From NCBI RefSeq assembly GCF_027947595.1, contig NZ_CP116257.1, positions 5,465,501-5,529,500 of the forward strand: a stretch of 64,000 nt of DNA, in the 5' to 3' direction. Positions 51,878-60,463 of this stretch are shown here, piece after piece. The DNA is from Streptomyces lienomycini. Its GTDB lineage: Bacteria; Actinomycetota; Actinomycetes; Streptomycetales; Streptomycetaceae. Below the pieces are notes generated by a model. It worked only from the letters and a program-made list of their open reading frames with translations, did no database searches and was not told the DNA's origin. How positions within the stretch are numbered: position 1 is the first letter of the stretch; each line of letters begins with the position of its first letter. The translations under genes were made by a program, and so were the position numbers.

Positions 51878-53416
51878 TCAGGAGGACGCGGCCTTGTCCA
51901 GCTGGAACGCCTCGTTGCCCTGCCCGATGCGGGCGTGCCGCTCGGGTGCGCGGGCCCGCAGGATCAGGCCCTGCACCACTCCGGCGACCGCGGCCAGGCC
52001 GATGATGCCGGGCAGTACCCAGCTCAGGGCGGAGTCGGGCCCCGCTCCGACGAGGACGTCGAAGTCCTTGACCGTGTACCCGGCGATCACCAGCAGGGCG
52101 ATGCCCGCGACGGTGGAGGTGACCAGGCGTACGCGCTGGGCCCCGGCGGCGCCGCGCCGGACGAAGAAGGCGACGACGGAGAACGAGGCGGCGGCCATCA
52201 GCACGATCACGCCGAGGGCCCCGATGTTGCCGCCCCAGGTGAACAGGTGCAGCACGGGCTGGGTCGGGTCTCCGTTCGGCTTGTCGTCGGCGATCGCGAA
52301 GCCGGCGACGACCACCGCGGACACGGCGGTCTGGAGCAGCGAGCCGGTGCCGGGCGCACCGCTGGTGCCGCTGGTCCGCCCGAAGGCACGGGGCAGCAGG
52401 CCCTCGCGGCCCATGGCGAAGGCGTAGCGGGCGACGACGTTGTGGAAGCTGAGCAGGGCGGCGAACATGCCGGTGACGAACAGGACGTGCAGGACGTCGG
52501 TGAAGGTGCCGCCGAGCCGTGACTCGGTCAGGAAGAACAGCAGTCCGGCGCTCTGCTCCTGCGCGGTGCCGACGATCCTGTCGGGTCCGGTGGCCACGGT
52601 CAGGGCCCAGCTGCTGAGCGCGAAGAAGACGGCCACCCCGCCGACCGCCAGGAACATGACACGCGGAACGAGCACGTGCGGCCGGCTGGTCTCCTCGGCG
52701 TACACCGGCGCCTGCTCGAAGCCGAGGAAGGCGGCGATGCAGAAGCAGAGCGCGGTGCCGACCCCGGCGCCGGTGAGGGTGTCCGGGTTGAAGGCGTGCA
52801 GCGACAGGCCCTGTGCCCCCGGGTCGGTGACGGCGGCGATGTCGAACACCACCACGAGCACGACCTCGATGAGCAGCAGGACGCCCAGTACGCGCGCGTT
52901 GACGTCGATCTTCAGCCAGCCCAGCGCGCCGACGGCGAGCACCGCCAGCAGGGCCGGGATCCACCAGGCCACGTCGAGGTCGGCGTAGGTGGCGAGCAGC
53001 CCGGAGACCTCGAAGCCGAAGATGCCGTAGATGCCGACCTGGAGGGCGTTGTAGGCGACCAGCGCGACCAGGGCCGCGCCCGCGCCGGCGGTGCCGCCGA
53101 GGCCGCGGGAGATGTAGGCGTAGAAGGCGCCCGCGTTGTGGACGTGCCGGCTCATCTCGGCGTATCCGACGCTGAACAGGATCAGCACCACGCCGAGCAC
53201 CACGAAGAGCAGCGGCTGGCCGACGATGCCCATGACCGCGAAGGTGGTGGGCATGACGCCCGCGACCACCATCAGCGGGGCGGTGGCCGCGAGGACGGAC
53301 AGGAGGAGTCCTCCGGTGCCGAGCCGGTCGGCGCGCAGCGCGCGCTCCTCGCCCTTGAACGTGCTGATGGCGCCACCGCTCGCGGATGCGCGCGTGCTCG
53401 AACTGCCCGTGGTCAT
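51878..53416 (-). CDS. APC-superfamily amino acid permease
   Basis: A 512-residue transporter with about twelve to fourteen helices. Typical APC N-terminal motifs are LSVLAATAPLMVVAGVMPTT and the SVGYAEMSRHVHNAGAFYAY ISRGLG segment. The mid-region is FLGFEQAPVYAEETSRPHVL VPRVM. The substrate cannot be assigned. ATG at 53416, with AAGGACG upstream. The same frame is open far upstream through the neighbouring gene as a shadow. Tandem repeats occupy its leader at 53431-53474. It converges on idnD. Confidence 0.92.
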   Translation of the reverse strand: MTTGSSSTRASASGGAISTFKGEERALRADRLGTGGLLLSVLAATAPLMVVAGVMPTTFAVMGIVGQPLLFVVLGVVLILFSVGYAEMSRHVHNAGAFYAYISRGLGGTAGAGAALVALVAYNALQVGIYGIFGFEVSGLLATYADLDVAWWIPALLAVLAVGALGWLKIDVNARVLGVLLLIEVVLVVVFDIAAVTDPGAQGLSLHAFNPDTLTGAGVGTALCFCIAAFLGFEQAPVYAEETSRPHVLVPRVMFLAVGGVAVFFALSSWALTVATGPDRIVGTAQEQSAGLLFFLTESRLGGTFTDVLHVLFVTGMFAALLSFHNVVARYAFAMGREGLLPRAFGRTSGTSGAPGTGSLLQTAVSAVVVAGFAIADDKPNGDPTQPVLHLFTWGGNIGALGVIVLMAAASFSVVAFFVRRGAAGAQRVRLVTSTVAGIALLVIAGYTVKDFDVLVGAGPDSALSWVLPGIIGLAAVAGVVQGLILRARAPERHARIGQGNEAFQLDKAASS

Positions 53417-53430
53417 CGCAGGACGTCCTT

Positions 53431-53474
53431 CTCTCGTGTGGCCTCGTGTGGCTCTCGTGCGGCTCTCGTGCGGG
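53431..53474. repeat. Four tandem CTCTCGTGnGG repeats in the permease leader
   Basis: Four imperfect tandem copies of an 11-bp unit lie between the hypothetical-protein gene and the APC permease start, 14 bp before its ATG. On the minus strand each reads about CCnCACGAGAG. No protein similarity; possible regulator or RNA-binding sites. Confidence 0.6.
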
Positions 53475-53502
53475 GTGGTGTGCGTCGGGTCGGTCGGGGC
53501 GG

Positions 53503-54519
53503 TCAGGCCGTGCCGAGCGCGCCGGCGCGGGCGGCCCGGAAGGCGGCGAACGGGTCGCGGTCCGGGTACGACCACGGGGCGGGTGTGGCGTGCTCGCCGA
53601 TGCGGTGGAAGAGGGCGGCGGCCTCGGCGCCGCGGCCCTCGCAGGACTTGGCGTGGGCGAGGAAGTTGAGGTCGACCAGGCGGCGCGGGTGGCCGTCCTG
53701 CTCCCACTCCAGCCACCAGTCGAAGGCGGCCTTCATCACCAGCCGGGCGCGTCGGCCGACCCAGTGTCCGGAGGCGCTCGGGTCGGTGGACTCCAGTCCG
53801 GCGGCGGCCAGCACACGGTAGCGCTCGGCGTGCGCGACGACCGGGAGGATGGCCAGCGGTGAGTCGGCGGGGGCCTGCTCGGCGGCCCAGTTGGCGAAGT
53901 CGTACACCTCGTGCAGCGGGTCGGGCCCGCCGTCGCCGACGCGCTCGGCGAGCCGGGCCACCATCAGGTGGTGGGCGTGGTGGTGGTCGGCGTACCGGCC
54001 GCGCACCTCGTCGAAGGCGCGGACGACGTCCTCGTCGGCGCCCAGCGCCCGCTCCAGGACGAGGAGCCCGAGCCAGGGCGTGGGGTCCTCCGGTACGAGG
54101 GCGGCGGCGGCGCGGCAGGCCTCGCGGACCGGGTCGGGCTTCTCCTTGCCCCGCAGGGCGCGGTGGACCAGTGCGAGGGCGAGCAGGACCGCGGCGTCGG
54201 CGGAGTCGGGTTCGGCGAGCAGCCACTCGCGGGCCCAGGGGGCGCAGTGGGGCTCCTTGGCGAGTACGGCCGTCCGGTGTCCCCGACGGTCCCAGTCGTC
54301 ACCCGTGTGGACCAGCAGGGAGCGCACGGACTGCCAGCGACCCTGGGCCAACGCGGCGCGGACGGCGATGAGTTCGGCGTCGTCGAGGGCCTCGTCGAAG
54401 GTCTGGGCGGCGCGTTTGCGGCCGCGGCCGAGCGGAAGCGGAGGTGGGGGCACCGCGGGAATCTTCCTCACGCGACGGGGTGGGCCGTCGTAGCCGGACT
54501 TCCATGACCGGATTGCCAT
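53503..54519 (-). CDS. Helical-repeat protein of unknown function
   Basis: The 338-residue product has a Pro/Arg-rich N-terminus (VRKIPAVPPPPLPLGRGRKR). An all-helical body follows with TPR-like spacing (AELIAVRAALAQGRWQSVRS, DAAVLLALALVHRALRGKEK, DPTPWLGLLVLERALGADED). The C-terminal part is conserved-looking, with FNELANW-like FANWAAEQAPADSPLAI and FDWWLEWEQDGHPRRLVDLN FLAHAKSCEGRGAEAAALFH. No signal or membrane segment. The start is uncertain (ATG 54519, no ribosome site). It lies upstream of the APC permease and diverges from the DMT transporter. Confidence 0.78.
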   Translation of the reverse strand: MAIRSWKSGYDGPPRRVRKIPAVPPPPLPLGRGRKRAAQTFDEALDDAELIAVRAALAQGRWQSVRSLLVHTGDDWDRRGHRTAVLAKEPHCAPWAREWLLAEPDSADAAVLLALALVHRALRGKEKPDPVREACRAAAALVPEDPTPWLGLLVLERALGADEDVVRAFDEVRGRYADHHHAHHLMVARLAERVGDGGPDPLHEVYDFANWAAEQAPADSPLAILPVVAHAERYRVLAAAGLESTDPSASGHWVGRRARLVMKAAFDWWLEWEQDGHPRRLVDLNFLAHAKSCEGRGAEAAALFHRIGEHATPAPWSYPDRDPFAAFRAARAGALGTA

Positions 54520-54734
54520 GAACTGATCACGCACAGCAAACCGGCAGCCAACGCTTGACGTCAAGAGGATTCATCCCGTTACACGCGTCAACTGGCGTGA
54601 TCACAGGGGTACTTGGGACAGACCCCCGCGCCTTCTCCCCCTCGAATGCACCACTCGCCCGGCGTCCGGCACCCACCCGCACTAGAGTCGGCCCCGACGC
54701 CCCCGTGACCCGACTGACGATCGAGGTACGCAGC

Positions 54735-55628
54735 GTGTCGGTTCTGGTTCTGGTCCTCGCCGTGAGCGCCGCGTGCTGTCTGGGCTTCGGTTTCGTCCTC
54801 CAGCAGAACGTGGCCGAGCGCGCCCCGCTGGGCGACTTCCTCTCGCCCCGCCTCCTGCTCGACCTCGTGCGGGTGCCGCGCTGGCTGGCCGGCATGGGCC
54901 TGATGGTGGCCGGGCTGGTCCTCGGCGCGATCGCGCTGGGCGGCGGCGAACTGACCCTCATCGAGCCCCTGCTGGCGACCAACCTCCTGTTCGCCCTCGC
55001 CCTGTCCCGCATACAGACCCGGCAGCCGCTGGGCCACCAGGGCTGGGCCGGCCTCGCGCTGCTCGCGGGCGGGGTGACCGCCTTCATCCTGGCGGGCGAG
55101 CCGCGCGGGGGCAGCGCGGTGACCGACCCCGTACGGCACTGGCTGATCGTCGGCGCGATGCTGGGCCTGGCCCTGCTGCTCACGCTGGGCGCCGGACGCC
55201 TGCGGCTGACGTGGGGTCCGACGCTGCTGGCCCTGGCCGCCGGCCTGCTGTACGGGGTGCAGGACGCGCTGACCCGGGTCAGCGGCCGGCGCTTCTCCGC
55301 GGGCGGCTTCGCGGGCCTGCTGACGAGCTGGCAGCCGTACGCCGTGGTGGTGCTCGGGGTCACCGGCCTGGTCCTGGTCCAGAGCGCCTTCGAGACGGCG
55401 CCCCTGCGCAGGTCGCTGCCCGCGCTGACGGCGGCCCAGCCGCTCGCGGGCATCGCCTGCGGGGTCGGTTTCCTCGGCGACCGGCTGCACACGGACACCG
55501 GGGCCCTCGCGTGGGAGGCGGGGGGTCTCGCGGCGGTCGTGGCGGGCATCGTCCTGCTGGGCCTGCATCCGGCGATGCCCCAGGGCACGGGCGAGAGCGG
55601 GCACGAACGGGCACTGGAGCGGCGCTGA
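54735..55628 (+). CDS. DMT-superfamily (EamA-like) membrane protein
   Basis: The 297-residue product has about nine to ten hydrophobic helices in two repeated halves (VLVLAVSAACCLGFGFVLQQ ... LIEPLLATNLLFALALSR; LTWGPTLLALAAGLLYGVQD ... LPALTAAQPLAGIACGVGFL). This fits the drug/metabolite transporter fold; proteins of this type in Streptomyces are annotated as DMT-family transporters. Substrate unknown. GTG at 54735 with GAGGT seven bases upstream; the ORF continues to 54555 but that part is not conserved. The Nudix gene follows after 49 bp. Confidence 0.85.
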   Translation: MSVLVLVLAVSAACCLGFGFVLQQNVAERAPLGDFLSPRLLLDLVRVPRWLAGMGLMVAGLVLGAIALGGGELTLIEPLLATNLLFALALSRIQTRQPLGHQGWAGLALLAGGVTAFILAGEPRGGSAVTDPVRHWLIVGAMLGLALLLTLGAGRLRLTWGPTLLALAAGLLYGVQDALTRVSGRRFSAGGFAGLLTSWQPYAVVVLGVTGLVLVQSAFETAPLRRSLPALTAAQPLAGIACGVGFLGDRLHTDTGALAWEAGGLAAVVAGIVLLGLHPAMPQGTGESGHERALERR

Positions 55629-55677
55629 GGAGGTCCGCGGCGGCGCCCGCGGTGCGGCCGGCTGCTTGGATGGGCGC

Positions 55678-56193
55678 ATGAGTTCTGCTGACGAGATCCT
55701 CGACGTCGTCGACGAGGACGACCGCGTCGTCGGGCAGGCCCGGCGGGGCGACGTGTACGCCCGGGGGCTGCGCCACCGCTGCGTGTTCGTGTGGGCCCGG
55801 GACCCGGAGGGGCGCGTCTTCGTCCACCGCCGCACGGCGACGAAGCTGGCGTTCCCCTCCCTGTACGACATGTTCGTCGGCGGGGTGGTGGGGGCGGGCG
55901 AGTCCTACGACGACGCGGCGCTGCGGGAGGCGGAGGAGGAGCTGGGGGTGAGCGGGCTGCCGCGCCCGGAGCACCTCTTCACGTTCCTGTACGACGACGG
56001 CGCGGGGCGCACCTGGTGGTCGGCGGTGTACGAGGTGCGGTGCGCGGGGCCGGTCGCCCCGCAGGTGGAGGAGGTCGACTGGTACGGGTTCCTCACGCCG
56101 GAGGAGCTGGAGGGACGGCTGCGGGGCGGGGAGTGGGACTTCACTCCGGACGGGCTGGAGGCGTACGCGCGACTGCGGGCCCTGCGGGGGTGA
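55678..56193 (+). CDS. Nudix hydrolase
   Basis: A 171-residue protein with a clear Nudix box: GGVVGAGESYDDAALREAEE ELGV (G-x5-E-x7-REUxEExGU). The N-terminus (SADEILDVVDEDDRVVGQAR) resembles the YfcD group that is related to isopentenyl-diphosphate isomerase. It would hydrolyse a nucleoside-diphosphate-linked compound; the substrate is unknown. ATG at 55678. Two DUF202 membrane genes follow on the same strand. Confidence 0.9.
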   Translation: MSSADEILDVVDEDDRVVGQARRGDVYARGLRHRCVFVWARDPEGRVFVHRRTATKLAFPSLYDMFVGGVVGAGESYDDAALREAEEELGVSGLPRPEHLFTFLYDDGAGRTWWSAVYEVRCAGPVAPQVEEVDWYGFLTPEELEGRLRGGEWDFTPDGLEAYARLRALRG

Positions 56194-56242
56194 GCGGTCC
56201 GTGCCCCGCGGTCGCGGCGGGAGGGACCGATAGGGTCCCCGG

Positions 56243-56635
56243 GTGATCGAATTCGTGCGGAACGTCCGGCTGTGGTTCGCGCCCGAGGGGGTGCGGCGGG
56301 AGGGGGGTACCCCCGACTACCGGTTCTCGCTGGCCAACGAGCGCACCTTCCTGGCCTGGCTGCGGACCGCGCTCGCGCTGATCGGCGGCGGCTTCGCGGT
56401 CGACCAGTTCCTGCCCGACCTGCGCTGGGGCTGGCGCGTGGGGCTCGCGCTCGCGCTGCTCGGCGCCGGGGTGCTGTGCTCGCTGCGGGCCGTGAACCAC
56501 TGGGTGCGCTGCGAACGCGCCATGCGCCGGGGAGAGGACCTGCCCGTCTCCCGCTTCCCGGCGCTGCTCGGCCTGGTCGTCGCGGTGGTCGCCGTGGTCA
56601 TGGTCGTCGTGGTCCTCGTCGGCTGGGAGGGCTGA
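56243..56635 (+). CDS. DUF202 (YidH-type) membrane protein
   Basis: A 130-residue protein with an N-terminal cytoplasmic segment. The DUF202 signature is DYRFSLANERTFLAWLRTAL ALIGGGFAVDQFLP, followed by two further helices (VGLALALLGAGVLCSLRAVN, ALLGLVVAVVAVVMVVVVLV). GTG at 56243. Function unknown. Only 2 bp separate its stop from the next DUF202-type gene. Confidence 0.88.
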   Translation: MIEFVRNVRLWFAPEGVRREGGTPDYRFSLANERTFLAWLRTALALIGGGFAVDQFLPDLRWGWRVGLALALLGAGVLCSLRAVNHWVRCERAMRRGEDLPVSRFPALLGLVVAVVAVVMVVVVLVGWEG

Positions 56636-56637
56636 GC

Positions 56638-56967
56638 GTGAGCGGCGCCGACGCGGCACCCGCCGACCGCGACCCGGGGCTCCAGCCCGAGCGCACCCGG
56701 CTCGCCTGGCGCCGCACCACCCTGTCCGGCACGGTCGCCGCCGTACTCGCCGCGAAGACCGTGCTGCACGAGGGCCCCACGCCCGCCTCGGTGCTCGCCG
56801 CCGCGCTGTGCTGCGCGCTGTGGCTGGCCTTCCTCCGCGTCGCCCACGGACGCATCCGCACCCTCGCCTCGGCGCACCGGCCCCCCGCCCTCACCCCGCC
56901 GCACGCCGCGGCGGCGGTCCTGTGCACCGTGGCCCTCGCGGTCTGCGGCGCGTTCCTCGTCCTCTGA
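56638..56967 (+). CDS. Second DUF202-type small membrane protein
   Basis: A 109-residue protein with DUF202-like ERTRLAWRRTTLSGTVAAVL, then helices LAAALCCALWLAFLRVAHGR and AAAVLCTVALAVCGAFLVL. GTG at 56638, 2 bp after the first DUF202 stop. A tandem pair of short membrane proteins that may form one heteromeric unit. Function unknown. Confidence 0.85.
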   Translation: MSGADAAPADRDPGLQPERTRLAWRRTTLSGTVAAVLAAKTVLHEGPTPASVLAAALCCALWLAFLRVAHGRIRTLASAHRPPALTPPHAAAAVLCTVALAVCGAFLVL

Positions 56968-57058
56968 AGGCCGCGGAGCGGACGGCGGCTCCCGGAGAAC
57001 GGCGCGGGCCGCGGACCCGGCCGTAACGCCGATCACGTCCGGTTCGCCCACTGGACGG

Positions 57059-57077
57059 CATACCGACCGGTCGGCAT
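57059..57077. promoter_or_regulatory. TetR-type operator upstream of the acyl-CoA genes
   Basis: CATACCGACCGGTCGGCAT, with a perfect CCGACC/GGTCGG core, lies 40 bp before the phosphotransferase ATG. The related CATACCGACTGGTTAG sits upstream of the SDR that is co-directional with the TetR gene. Confidence 0.6.
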
Positions 57078-57116
57078 CATGAGTCGGGTACTGTTCACCT
57101 GCCCCAGGGAGCGACG

Positions 57117-58142
57117 ATGAGCCCCGACCACCCGCCCGGACTCGACCTCGACCGGTTGCGCGTCCTGCTCGACCGCGAGCGGCCCGGCCTGGTGGCCGGT
57201 CCGCTGTCCGGCCGGCTGATCGAGGGCGGACGGTCGAACCTCACCTACGCCGTCTCGGACGGCGGCGCCCGCTGGGTCGTGCGGCGGCCCCCGCTCGGCC
57301 ACGTCCTGGCCACCGCGCACGACATGCGGCGCGAGCACCGGGTCATCAGCGCCCTGCACCCGACGGCCGTGCCCGTGCCCCGCCCTGTGCTGCTGTGCGA
57401 GGACGAGGAGGTGCTGGGGGCGCCCTTCTACGTGATGGAGTTCGTGGACGGCGTCCCGTACCGCACCTCCGAGCAGCTCGCCCCCCTCGGTCCGGAGCGC
57501 ACCCGGGCCGCCGTGCTGAACCTCGTCGACACGCTGGTCGGGCTGCACGCGGTGGACCCGGTCGAGGTGGGCCTCGCGGACTTCGGCCGGCCCGAGGGCT
57601 TCCTGGACCGCCAGCTCCGCCGCTGGGCCAAGCAGCTCGACGCGTCCCGCGACCGGGACCTGGCCGGCATCGACGAACTGCACGCCACCCTCGGCCGCGA
57701 GCTGCCCCGCTCCCCCGCACCGACCGTCGTGCACGGCGACTACCGCCTCGACAACGTCCTGATCGGCGGCGAGGACGACGAGATCCGGGCGATCCTGGAC
57801 TGGGAGATGTCCACGCTGGGCGATCCGCTGACCGACCTCGGACTGCTGGTGATGTACAGCAGCCCCCTCGGCCTGCCCGACTCCCCCGTCTCCACCACCG
57901 CCCAGGCGCCCGGCCACCCGGCCCCCGCCGAGCTGATCGAGCGGTACGCCGCGCGCTCGGGGCGCGACGTGTCCGCCGTCGCCTGGTACACGGCGTTCGC
58001 CTGGTTCAAGCTGGCCGTGATCCTGGAGGGCATCCACTACCGCTACACGCTGGGCCAGACGGTCGGCCGCGGCTTCGACCGCATCGGCGACCTCGTCCCC
58101 GTCTTCATCGAGCACGGCCTGACCACCCTTCAGAAGGGCTGA
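57117..58142 (+). CDS. Phosphotransferase (APH/ACAD10-like) family protein
   Basis: A 341-residue aminoglycoside-phosphotransferase-fold protein. It has the catalytic HGDYRLDNVLIGGE, DWEMSTLGDPLTDLG metal-binding motif, and an N-terminal nucleotide-binding lobe (SNLTYAVSDGGARWVVRRPP). Linked to an acyl-CoA dehydrogenase 6 bp downstream, it matches the ACAD10/ACAD11 arrangement, in which the kinase domain acts on hydroxyacyl-CoA (known for 4-hydroxy acids). Not an aminoglycoside-resistance call. ATG at 57117. Confidence 0.85.
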   Translation: MSPDHPPGLDLDRLRVLLDRERPGLVAGPLSGRLIEGGRSNLTYAVSDGGARWVVRRPPLGHVLATAHDMRREHRVISALHPTAVPVPRPVLLCEDEEVLGAPFYVMEFVDGVPYRTSEQLAPLGPERTRAAVLNLVDTLVGLHAVDPVEVGLADFGRPEGFLDRQLRRWAKQLDASRDRDLAGIDELHATLGRELPRSPAPTVVHGDYRLDNVLIGGEDDEIRAILDWEMSTLGDPLTDLGLLVMYSSPLGLPDSPVSTTAQAPGHPAPAELIERYAARSGRDVSAVAWYTAFAWFKLAVILEGIHYRYTLGQTVGRGFDRIGDLVPVFIEHGLTTLQKG

Positions 58143-58148
58143 CCCGCC

Positions 58149-59363
58149 ATGGACTTCACGTACGACGCACGCACCGAGGAACTCCGCGCCAGGCTGCTCG
58201 CCTTCATGGACGAACACGTCTACCCGGCCGAACAGGTCGTCCACGAGCAGCGCGCCCGGCTGGCCTCGCCCTGGGAGACCCCGCGGGTGGTGGAGGACCT
58301 GAAGGCCGAGGCCCGCCGCCAGGGCCTGTGGAACCTCTTCCTCCCCGACGCCGAGCACGGCGCCGGGCTCACCAACCTCCAGTACGCCCCGCTCGCCGAG
58401 ATCACCGGCCGCAGCCCGCAGCTCGCGCCGACCGCGACGAACTGCGCCGCGCCCGACACGGGGAACATGGAGGTGCTGGCCCAGTTCGCCGACGAGGCGC
58501 AGCGCAAGCAGTGGCTCCAGCCGCTGCTCGCCGGGGAGATCCGCTCGGCGTTCGCGATGACCGAGCCGGACGTGGCCTCCTCGGACGCCACGAACATCAC
58601 CACGCGCATCGAGCGCGAGGGCGACGAGTACGTCATCACCGGGCGCAAGTGGTACATCTCCGGGGCGATGAACCCGGACTGCGGGATCTTCATCGTGATG
58701 GGCAAGACCGACCCCGAGGGCGAGGACATCCGCCGCCAGCAGTCCATGGTGCTGGTCCCGCGCGACACGCCCGGGGTGACGGTCGACCGGGCCATGCAGG
58801 TCTTCGGGTACGAGGACCACTACCACGGCGGGCACGCCGAGGTGACCTTCGACCACGCGCGCGTGCCGGTGTCGAACCTCGTCGGCGAGGAGGGCGGCGG
58901 CTTCGCCATCGCCCAGGCCCGGCTCGGTCCCGGCCGGATCCACCACTGCATGCGGCTGATCGGCATGGCCGAGCGGGCGATCGAGCTGATGTGCCGCCGC
59001 GCGGTCTCCCGCGACGCCTTCGGCAAGGCGCTGGCCCAGCAGGGCGTGGTCCACAACTGGATCGCGGACGCCCGGGTCACCGTCGAGCAGTTGCGGCTGC
59101 TGGTGCTGAAGACCGCGTGGCTGATGGACACCGTCGGCAACCGGGGCGCGCACACCGAGATCCAGGCCATCAAGATCGCCACGCCCCGCGCGGTGGTCGA
59201 CATCATCGACCGGGCGATCCAGCTGCACGGCGCGGGCGGCGTGAGCCAGGACTTCCCGCTGGCCGAACTGTACGCGGGCGCCCGGACGCTGATGATCGCC
59301 GACGGCCCGGACGAGGTGCACCAGCGCTCGCTGGCCCGCCGGGAGATCAAGAAGTACCTCTAG
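58149..59363 (+). CDS. Acyl-CoA dehydrogenase
   Basis: The 404-residue FAD enzyme has the N-terminal helical domain (MDFTYDARTEELRARLLAFM DEHVYPAEQVV). The FAD/substrate blocks are FAMTEPDVASSDATNITTRI and GRKWYISGAMNPDCGIFIVM. The C-terminal helical domain has IHHCMRLIGMAERAIELMCR and IQLHGAGGVSQDFPLAELYA. It catalyses the first step of beta-oxidation-like degradation. It is 6 bp from the phosphotransferase gene, hence co-transcribed. Confidence 0.93.
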   Translation: MDFTYDARTEELRARLLAFMDEHVYPAEQVVHEQRARLASPWETPRVVEDLKAEARRQGLWNLFLPDAEHGAGLTNLQYAPLAEITGRSPQLAPTATNCAAPDTGNMEVLAQFADEAQRKQWLQPLLAGEIRSAFAMTEPDVASSDATNITTRIEREGDEYVITGRKWYISGAMNPDCGIFIVMGKTDPEGEDIRRQQSMVLVPRDTPGVTVDRAMQVFGYEDHYHGGHAEVTFDHARVPVSNLVGEEGGGFAIAQARLGPGRIHHCMRLIGMAERAIELMCRRAVSRDAFGKALAQQGVVHNWIADARVTVEQLRLLVLKTAWLMDTVGNRGAHTEIQAIKIATPRAVVDIIDRAIQLHGAGGVSQDFPLAELYAGARTLMIADGPDEVHQRSLARREIKKYL

Positions 59364-59524
59364 TAGCCGCCGGAGCCGTGGTGTTCGGCGCGCGCGAGCG
59401 CACGGGCGAAGGAGACGAGACGGAGCCAGAACGGTGGTCTGCGGTTCATGCCTCCAGGCTGGCCCGCGGTCCCGCCGACGGTCCAACAGATGGTTTCGCT
59501 GCCTCCCATCTCTAGAATGGATGG

Positions 59525-60463
59525 ATGGAGATCCGCCAGCTCCGCCACTTCATGGCCGTCGTCACCGAGGGCGGCTTCACCGCCGCCGCCCGCGCCGAAC
59601 TCATCGTGCAGTCCGCGCTCAGCACGTCCGTCCGCAACCTCGAACGCGAGCTGGGCGCCGACCTGTTCGACCGCACCGGGCGCCGGGTCGTGCTCACCGA
59701 GGCGGGCCGTGCCCTGCTGCCGCGGGCCCGCGCGCTGCTGGCCGGTGCCGAGGAGGCGCGGCACACGGTGGCGGCCGTGGTGGGGCTGGCCACCGGACGG
59801 GTGGCGATCGGCACGATCCAGACACTGACCTGTGTGGATCTGCCGGCCGAACTGGCCACCTTCCACCGCCGGTTCCCGGGCGTCCAGGTGTCGGTGCGGG
59901 ACGCGCCGGTCGGTGAGCTGACCGACGCGTTGCGCGCGGGGGAGCTGGATCTGGCGTATCTCGTGCCGGACGCCGGGCGGCTGCCCGAGGGGCTGACCGC
60001 CTACGCGACCTGGCAGGAGGAGCTGGTGCTGATCACGGCGCCGGGGCATCCGCTGGCCGCGGCGGGGCGGACCCTGATCAAGGATCTCGCCCAGGAGCCG
60101 TTCGTCGACTTCCGTGCGGGCACCGGGCTGGAGTCGGCGGTGCGGCGCCTGGCCGCGCACTGCGGTCTGGAGCGCCGCATCACCTGCGACGTCACCCAGA
60201 TCGGGCTGCTGGTGGATCTGGTCCGCGCCGGGATCGGGGTGGCGTTCGTGCCACGGCGCATCGGTGAGCTGGCGGGGCTGCCGTGCGTGGAGATCCGGCA
60301 GCCGGAGCCGGGCCGCACGGTCGTGCTGGCCGGGCGGGGGCCGCGGCCGCGCAATCCCGCGGCGGCGGCCCTCGCCGGTCACCTCACGGGGACCGGCGAC
60401 CTCATGGCCGCAGTGCCCGGAGCAGCAGGTCGGCCAGGTGGTCGGCGACCTCCTGCGGGCTGA
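59525..60463 (+). CDS. LysR-family transcriptional regulator
   Basis: The 312-residue product has the LysR winged helix (MEIRQLRHFMAVVTEGGFTA AARAELIVQSALSTSVRNLE RELGADLFDRTGRRVVLTEA G). The substrate-binding domain follows, including VAIGTIQTLTCVDLPAELAT and AGIGVAFVPRRIGELAGLPC. The effector is unknown. ATG at 59525, four bases after another ATG. Its C-terminal 21 codons overlap the end of the converging TetR gene by 62 bp. Confidence 0.92.
   Translation: MEIRQLRHFMAVVTEGGFTAAARAELIVQSALSTSVRNLERELGADLFDRTGRRVVLTEAGRALLPRARALLAGAEEARHTVAAVVGLATGRVAIGTIQTLTCVDLPAELATFHRRFPGVQVSVRDAPVGELTDALRAGELDLAYLVPDAGRLPEGLTAYATWQEELVLITAPGHPLAAAGRTLIKDLAQEPFVDFRAGTGLESAVRRLAAHCGLERRITCDVTQIGLLVDLVRAGIGVAFVPRRIGELAGLPCVEIRQPEPGRTVVLAGRGPRPRNPAAAALAGHLTGTGDLMAAVPGAAGRPGGRRPPAG

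Noticed and set aside
57117..58142. Aminoglycoside resistance gene
   Set aside because: The APH fold is shared by many kinases; pairing with an acyl-CoA dehydrogenase points to acyl metabolism.
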